Positions 5,657-9,127 of a DNA stretch of 9,127 nucleotides are shown here, one piece after another (within the stretch, counting starts at the first letter, position 1; every line of letters begins with the position of its first letter). Position numbers and translations under genes: made by a program. Below the pieces are notes generated by a model. It saw only the letters and a program-made list of their open reading frames with translations. It was not told the DNA's origin and did no database searches. This DNA comes from Spirochaetales bacterium (GTDB lineage Bacteria > Spirochaetota > Spirochaetia > DSM-27196 > SLST01). The stretch covers positions 1 to 9,127 of the forward strand of contig SLST01000453.1 of the NCBI GenBank assembly GCA_007130265.1, written 5' to 3'.

Positions 5657-6719
5657 CGCGCCACACTTCGATCTTGCTCTTCACCCGACGGATGACCTCA
5701 TCGGTGAAGGCGGTCGTAGACGACGTTCCACCGAGGTCGGCGGTCCGGTTACCCTCGAAGACGCTCTCGAGTGTCGCCTCATAGACGGCCCGGCTCGCAC
5801 GCTGCGCCTCCGCGACTCCCAGGTGTGCGAGCATGCCGGCCGCAGCGAGTATCATCGCCATGGGATTGGCGACGTTCTTGCCCTGCAGGCCCGGCGCGGT
5901 GCCGTGCGGCGCCTCGGCCATGACGCCGCTCACCATCCCAGCCTCGTCGAGCGAGATGACCATTGACTCCGATCCGGCAATCGAACCGAACATCTGAAGC
6001 ACCATGTCCGAGAGCAGATCGCCGTCGCGGTTCAGCGACGGGATGACGAGCGGATCACCGCTGGTGGCAAGCAGAAGCGCGAACGTCGCGTCTATGAGCT
6101 GCGGCTCGTACGTCACGTCAGGATGCTCCGCGGCGGCAGCGTCCATCTCCTCCTTGAACATCCCCTCGTACACCGGGCTCACCGTGAACTTCGGACCGCC
6201 GAACACCTTTGCTCCCACGCGTTTCGCGTGGATGAAGGCGTACCTGGCGACCGCGCGACATACGCTTCGCGATATCTTCTCGGTCCGGTAGGCGACCTCG
6301 TCGTCGCCGGAGACTTCGCGCCACTCCTTCGCGCCGTAGGCGTCATCGCGCGCCATGCGGACGACGCTGATCGGTGCGAACACACCGGCGATGGGCCGGA
6401 CGCCCGGAATTCGGCGGCCGGTACGAAGGATCACCTGCGCGTCGATTTCCTCGCGGAGTATTCGGTTCGGGCTCCCGACGTCGCCGGATCCCTCCGGCGT
6501 GATCGTCGCCGCCTTGATCGCCACGCGGTGGTCGCGGATCGCCGCTCCCGCCTCGTAGACGACGCGATTCCCAGTCTTCCTGCGGTTCTCGAGCGACAGA
6601 TCGAATCGTACCGGCTCGAGCTCGAACCCGAGCACCTCTTCACCGAGAACGCGTAGCGCCTCGTCAAGCAGCTCCTGTCCGGTCTGGTCCCCGTCGAGTA
6701 CGACGAATCGCTGCGCCAT
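5646..6719 (-). CDS. Isocitrate/isopropylmalate-family dehydrogenase, type II IDH-like
   Basis: This 357-aa beta-decarboxylating dehydrogenase is most like type II (eukaryote-like) NADP isocitrate dehydrogenase. IKAATITPE (68-76) matches the CATITPD block, and SPNRILREEIDAQVILR (83-99) matches the SPNGTIRN...FRE substrate region. R89, R99 and R121 correspond to the three isocitrate-binding arginines. Y128 and K177 correspond to the catalytic Tyr and Lys, and D210, D234 and D238 to the metal-binding Asp residues. HGTAPGLQGKNVANPMA (272-288) is the coenzyme region. It is 45-55 residues shorter than usual type II enzymes. The ATG at 6719 was chosen for GGGGAGA 7 nt upstream and the family-like VVLDGDQTGQELL start. 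It is the last gene of the cysK-metY operon, 4 bp after metY. A role in 2-oxoglutarate supply is inferred; another 3-hydroxy acid substrate is possible. Confidence 0.85.
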   Translation of the reverse strand: MAQRFVVLDGDQTGQELLDEALRVLGEEVLGFELEPVRFDLSLENRRKTGNRVVYEAGAAIRDHRVAIKAATITPEGSGDVGSPNRILREEIDAQVILRTGRRIPGVRPIAGVFAPISVVRMARDDAYGAKEWREVSGDDEVAYRTEKISRSVCRAVARYAFIHAKRVGAKVFGGPKFTVSPVYEGMFKEEMDAAAAEHPDVTYEPQLIDATFALLLATSGDPLVIPSLNRDGDLLSDMVLQMFGSIAGSESMVISLDEAGMVSGVMAEAPHGTAPGLQGKNVANPMAMILAAAGMLAHLGVAEAQRASRAVYEATLESVFEGNRTADLGGTSSTTAFTDEVIRRVKSKIEVWRAMG

Positions 6720-6723
6720 ACGA

Positions 6724-8010
6724 TCATCTCCCCGAACGCGCGAGAGCGCGCTCGAGATCGGCGATGATATCGTCGATATGCTCGAGCCCGATCGAGAGCC
6801 TGACGAGCTCCGGATGGGACCCGGCGGAGTCCTGCGCCTCCTCGTCAAGCTGCGAATGCGTCGTACTCGCCGGATGGATCGCGAGGCTCTTTGCATCGCC
6901 CACGTTCGCCACGTGGCTGAAGAGTTCGAGACGGTTGATGAAGCTCTCTCCGGCACTCCTTCCGCCTTTGATCCCGAAGACCACCATCCCGCCGAATCCC
7001 TTCTTCAGGTACTTCACGGCATTCCCGTGCGTCGGATGAGTCGGTAACCCCGGATAGCGAACCCACTCGACTTTCGGGTGCCTTTCGAGAAACTCGGCGA
7101 TGGCCATCGCATTCTGCGAGTGCCGCTCCATCCGCAGCGCGAGCGTCTCGGTGCCCTGGATGAACATCCACGCATTGTCCGGCGCGATCGCCGACCCGAG
7201 GTTTCGAAGCGGCACTACGCGCATGCGCAGGATATACCCGATCGGGTTCAGATCCCCCAGGTCGTGCGCGAACCGTATGCCGTGGTAGCTCGGTTCGGGC
7301 TCGTTCAGCGTCCGGAACGGGCCCTTCGTCCAGTCGAACGCACCGGAATCCACCACGATCCCTCCGATTCCGGTTCCGTGACCGCCGATCCACTTGGTCA
7401 GCGAATGGCAGACGATGTCCGCCCCGTGCTCGATCGGACGCAGCAGGTAGGGGGTGGTGAAGGTCGAATCGACGATGAGCGGAATATGGTGCCCGTGGGC
7501 GAGATCCGCGAGTGCTTCGAGATCCGGAACGGAGAGCGCCGGATTACCGATCGACTCGACGAAGAGCGCTCTCGTCTTCTCGTTGATCGCCGCCTTCATC
7601 GCATCGAGATCGTTCGGGTCGGCGAAGCGAACGGTGATTCCGTAGCGCGGCAGGATATCGTTGAACATCGTATAGGTGCCGCCGTAGAGGTGCGAGCTCG
7701 ATACAATCTCGTCGCCGGCTTCCGCGATATTGATGATCGAGTAGTAGATGGCCGACGTGCCGCTCGCGAGCGCGAGCGCCGCGGCCCCTCCGTCGAGCGC
7801 GGCGACCCGCTGTTCGAGCGTCTCCTGCGTGGGGTTCATGATCCGCGTATATATGTAGCCGAGCTCCTTGAGCGCAAAGAGGTTCGCCGCGTGCTCGGTG
7901 TCACGGAAATTGTAGGCGGTCGTACGGTGCACCGGAACCGCTCGACTCGGAGTCTCGGTGCTCTTGACCTGGCCGGCGTGAAGCGCCAGCGTCTCAAATC
8001 GGTAACTCAT
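6724..8010 (-). CDS. metY: O-acetylhomoserine sulfhydrylase (aminocarboxypropyltransferase)
   Basis: This 428-aa enzyme of the Cys/Met-metabolism PLP family has the length of O-acetylhomoserine sulfhydrylases (about 425-435) rather than cystathionine gamma-synthases (about 380). It would make homocysteine and acetate from O-acetylhomoserine and sulfide in the cytoplasm. Seen are FETLALHAGQ at the start, YTRIMNPTQETLEQRVAALDGG (54-75), LASGTSAIYYSI (81-92), and the PLP-lysine motif CHSLTKWIGGHG with K206. Near the end is the SLAIHPASTTHSQLDEE block, typical of the family's substrate-binding tail. The ATG at 8010 was chosen because AGGAGGAG (8022-8015) lies just upstream and overlaps the cysK stop codon; a 7-residue in-frame extension has no support. 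It is the middle gene of the cysK-metY-dehydrogenase operon. Confidence 0.94.
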   Translation of the reverse strand: MSYRFETLALHAGQVKSTETPSRAVPVHRTTAYNFRDTEHAANLFALKELGYIYTRIMNPTQETLEQRVAALDGGAAALALASGTSAIYYSIINIAEAGDEIVSSSHLYGGTYTMFNDILPRYGITVRFADPNDLDAMKAAINEKTRALFVESIGNPALSVPDLEALADLAHGHHIPLIVDSTFTTPYLLRPIEHGADIVCHSLTKWIGGHGTGIGGIVVDSGAFDWTKGPFRTLNEPEPSYHGIRFAHDLGDLNPIGYILRMRVVPLRNLGSAIAPDNAWMFIQGTETLALRMERHSQNAMAIAEFLERHPKVEWVRYPGLPTHPTHGNAVKYLKKGFGGMVVFGIKGGRSAGESFINRLELFSHVANVGDAKSLAIHPASTTHSQLDEEAQDSAGSHPELVRLSIGLEHIDDIIADLERALARSGR

Positions 8011-8014
8011 TCCA

Positions 8015-8023
8015 CTCCTCCTA
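8015..8023 (-). promoter_or_regulatory. metY ribosome-binding site containing the cysK stop codon
   Basis: On the minus strand the sequence reads TAGGAGGAG: the cysK TAG stop (8023-8021) is built into a near-perfect Shine-Dalgarno AGGAGGAG (8022-8015), four bases before the metY ATG. Ribosomes finishing cysK would therefore sit on the metY initiation site, which argues for coupled expression of the two enzymes. Confidence 0.7.
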
Positions 8024-8944
8024 CTCCTCAAAGAGCCAGGTGCTCAGATACCTCTCGCCGGTATCACAGATCACGGTCACGATCATCCTGTCACGGTTCT
8101 CGGGTCTCGCGGCAACCGAAAGTGCCGCCCAGACGTTCGCCCCGGCCGAGACGCCGCAGAGAATCCCCTCTTCAGCGGCAAGTCTGCGGGAGACCCGCGT
8201 CGCGTCGTCAGAGCTTGCCAGGACGATTTCGTCGATTACCGATCGGTCGAGGACCTCCGGAACGAATCCTGCGCCGATCCCCTGTATTTTGTGAGGCCCC
8301 GGCGCCCCGCCGGACAGGACCGCGGAGGTGTCCGGCTCAACGGCAACGGCCGTAACTGAAGGCTTGAGCTCTTTGAGCCTTCGGCCCACGCCGGTTATCG
8401 TGCCGCCGGTTCCTACGGCCGCGACGAAGACATCCACCGAGCCGTCGGTATCGGCCCAGATCTCCTCGGCGGTCGTACGCCGATGTACCCGCGGATTCGC
8501 CTCGTTGCGGAACTGGCTCGCCATGATTGCACCCGGAGTTTCGCGGACGATCTGCTCCGCGCGTGCCACCGCGGCCCGCATCCCTTCAGGCCCCGGGGTC
8601 AGCTCGAGCTTCGCGCCGTACGCGCGAAGCAGACGGCGGCGTTCCACGCTCATCGTGTCAGGCATCGTGAGAACCACCCGGTACCCCTTGACGGCTCCCA
8701 CGTATGCGAGCGCGATACCCGTGTTCCCGCTCGTCGCCTCGACGATGGTCGCCCCCGGTTTGAGCGTACCGTCCGCCTCTGCCGTCTCGATCATCGCGAG
8801 TCCGATCCTGTCCTTGACACTCGAACCTGGATTGAGGCTTTCGAGCTTGGCCACCACCGTACCCGGAAGTCCGGCCCCGAGCCGGTTCAGCCGCACCATC
8901 GGAGTACGGCCGATGAGCTCTGTCATGTCTCGTGCAATCGGCAT
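8021..8944 (-). CDS. cysK: Cysteine synthase (O-acetylserine sulfhydrylase)
   Basis: This 307-aa fold-type II PLP enzyme forms L-cysteine from O-acetylserine and sulfide. Seen are LIGRTPMVRLNRL (10-22) and the PLP-lysine motif NPGSSVKDRIG with K44. The substrate loop is TSGNTG (71-76) and the phosphate-binding loop is GTGGTITG (178-185). Further on are PHKIQGIG (217-224), CGVSAGAN (263-270) and the CDTGERYLST end motif (293-302). The usual TTGPEIW is TTAEEIW here. The ATG at 8944 was chosen for the GGTAGGTGG site upstream; a TTG five codons earlier is possible but less likely. It is the first gene of the operon with metY and the dehydrogenase gene. No cysE is visible. A perfect inverted repeat lies 20 bp upstream of the start. 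Confidence 0.95.
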   Translation of the reverse strand: MPIARDMTELIGRTPMVRLNRLGAGLPGTVVAKLESLNPGSSVKDRIGLAMIETAEADGTLKPGATIVEATSGNTGIALAYVGAVKGYRVVLTMPDTMSVERRRLLRAYGAKLELTPGPEGMRAAVARAEQIVRETPGAIMASQFRNEANPRVHRRTTAEEIWADTDGSVDVFVAAVGTGGTITGVGRRLKELKPSVTAVAVEPDTSAVLSGGAPGPHKIQGIGAGFVPEVLDRSVIDEIVLASSDDATRVSRRLAAEEGILCGVSAGANVWAALSVAARPENRDRMIVTVICDTGERYLSTWLFEE

Positions 8945-8963
8945 GGCACCACCTACCAAAGTA

Positions 8964-8980
8964 AACCAATTTGATTGGTT
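8964..8980. promoter_or_regulatory. Candidate operator upstream of cysK (7-3-7 inverted repeat)
   Basis: AACCAAT-TTG-ATTGGTT is a perfect inverted repeat with 7-bp arms and a 3-bp centre, 20 bp upstream of the cysK ATG. It is AT-rich in a GC-rich setting. It lies just downstream of the best -10 candidate, over the predicted start site, as expected for a repressor site controlling the cysteine/methionine operon. I cannot assign it to a known regulator from symmetry alone. Confidence 0.5.
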
Positions 8981-8986
8981 GACTTT

Positions 8987-9015
8987 AAGGTACCATATCG
9001 ACCTGGAGGCGGCAA
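8987..9015 (-). promoter_or_regulatory. Weak candidate promoter of the cysK-metY-dehydrogenase operon
   Basis: On the minus strand TTGCCG (9015-9010) and TACCTT (8992-8987) are 17 bp apart, matching the vegetative consensus at four and three of six positions. The spacing is ideal but the -10 is poor, so an activator or another sigma factor may be needed, or the real promoter may lie elsewhere in the 75-bp gap. The predicted start falls at the edge of the inverted repeat. Confidence 0.35.
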
Positions 9016-9019
9016 GTAG

Positions 9020-9127
9020 CTAGTTCTCGAGAATCGTGATCTCAACCCGCCGGTTGCGTCGGCGACCGGCCTCCGTCGCATTGTCCGCAACGGGTACGGT
9101 TGCACCAAAACCCCGAAGGATCATCTG
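9020..9127 (-). CDS. OmpA/MotB-family C-terminal domain protein, 5'-truncated by window edge
   Basis: Read on the minus strand from base 9127, the open frame gives 35 residues ending at TAG (9022-9020). It carries GFGATVPVADNATEAGRRRNRR followed by VEITILEN. This is the end of an OmpA-like peptidoglycan-binding domain, in which the G-Y/F-G...P-x-A-x-N-x-T-x-x-G-R-x-x-NRRVE pattern is diagnostic and the Arg of NRR helps bind diaminopimelate. The protein would anchor to peptidoglycan from the periplasm or outer membrane. The N-terminal part lies outside the window, so it could be an OmpA porin-like protein, a Pal-type lipoprotein or another envelope protein. It is upstream of cysK in the same direction, with a 75-bp gap and no obvious terminator. 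Confidence 0.88.
   Translation of the reverse strand, partial: QMILRGFGATVPVADNATEAGRRRNRRVEITILEN

Noticed and set aside
6720..6956. 79-codon N-terminal extension of the dehydrogenase inside metY
   Set aside because: The extension is Arg/Ser-rich and antifamily; the ATG at 6719 has a good GGGGAGA site and starts the homologous region.
7078..8355. A 425-codon plus-strand open frame opposite metY and cysK
   Set aside because: It is the antisense shadow of two clear PLP enzymes, is Arg-rich with low-complexity composition, and has no family motif or ribosome-binding site.
9024..9033. TTCTCGAGAA palindrome near the end of the OmpA-like gene
   Set aside because: It is explained by the codons ATT CTC GAG AAC, is too short for a terminator and has no T-run.
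1..9127. CRISPR arrays, insertion sequences, tRNA or rRNA genes and defence systems
   Set aside because: I found no regularly spaced repeats, transposase motifs, terminal inverted repeats, tRNA-like sequence or defence-family proteins. All substantial space is filled by recognisable housekeeping or metabolic genes.

Overview
This is a GC-rich, gene-dense bacterial window with eleven protein-coding genes, two of them cut by the window edges. I see no RNA genes, insertion sequences, phage genes or CRISPR array. The gene set is mostly housekeeping. A spirochaete (Spirochaetales-like) is my best guess, from the zinc-finger-free topoisomerase I tail, the RsmE motif variant, and the mix of a D-lyxose isomerase, a PspC-only protein and an OmpA-type protein. 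That placement is inference and needs a database search.

Left part (1-4022): the 3' two-thirds of topA (+) converges on a minus-strand translation-related block. That block is a TetR-type regulator, rsmE (16S rRNA m3U methyltransferase) and a RimJ-like N-acetyltransferase, with overlapping reading frames, followed by rpmB (ribosomal protein L28). rpmB has its own consensus-like promoter, whose -35 box overlaps the stop codon of the acetyltransferase gene.

Middle (4023-5656): an 81-bp divergent promoter region separates the TetR operon from a plus-strand cluster. The cluster holds a 66-aa PspC-domain membrane protein, a D-lyxose ketol-isomerase-family cupin, and an unrecognised exported/membrane protein. 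The two candidate promoters share one palindromic -35 block. An inverted repeat lies over the predicted tetR start site and is a good autoregulatory operator candidate.

Right part (5646-9127): a minus-strand sulfur-assimilation operon, cysK - metY - isocitrate/isopropylmalate-family dehydrogenase, with 10-bp and 4-bp gaps. CysK makes cysteine and MetY makes homocysteine from sulfide and acetylated amino acids. The dehydrogenase looks like a short relative of type II isocitrate dehydrogenase. Upstream of cysK lies a perfect 7-3-7 inverted repeat that could be a sulfur-responsive operator. The window ends in the C-terminus of an OmpA/MotB-family peptidoglycan-binding protein on the minus strand.

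No stretch longer than 81 bp lacks a gene. I found no convincing new multi-gene system. The most interesting items are the shared-promoter/operator region, the unusual dehydrogenase in the cysteine/methionine operon, the cysK operator candidate and the unknown exported protein.
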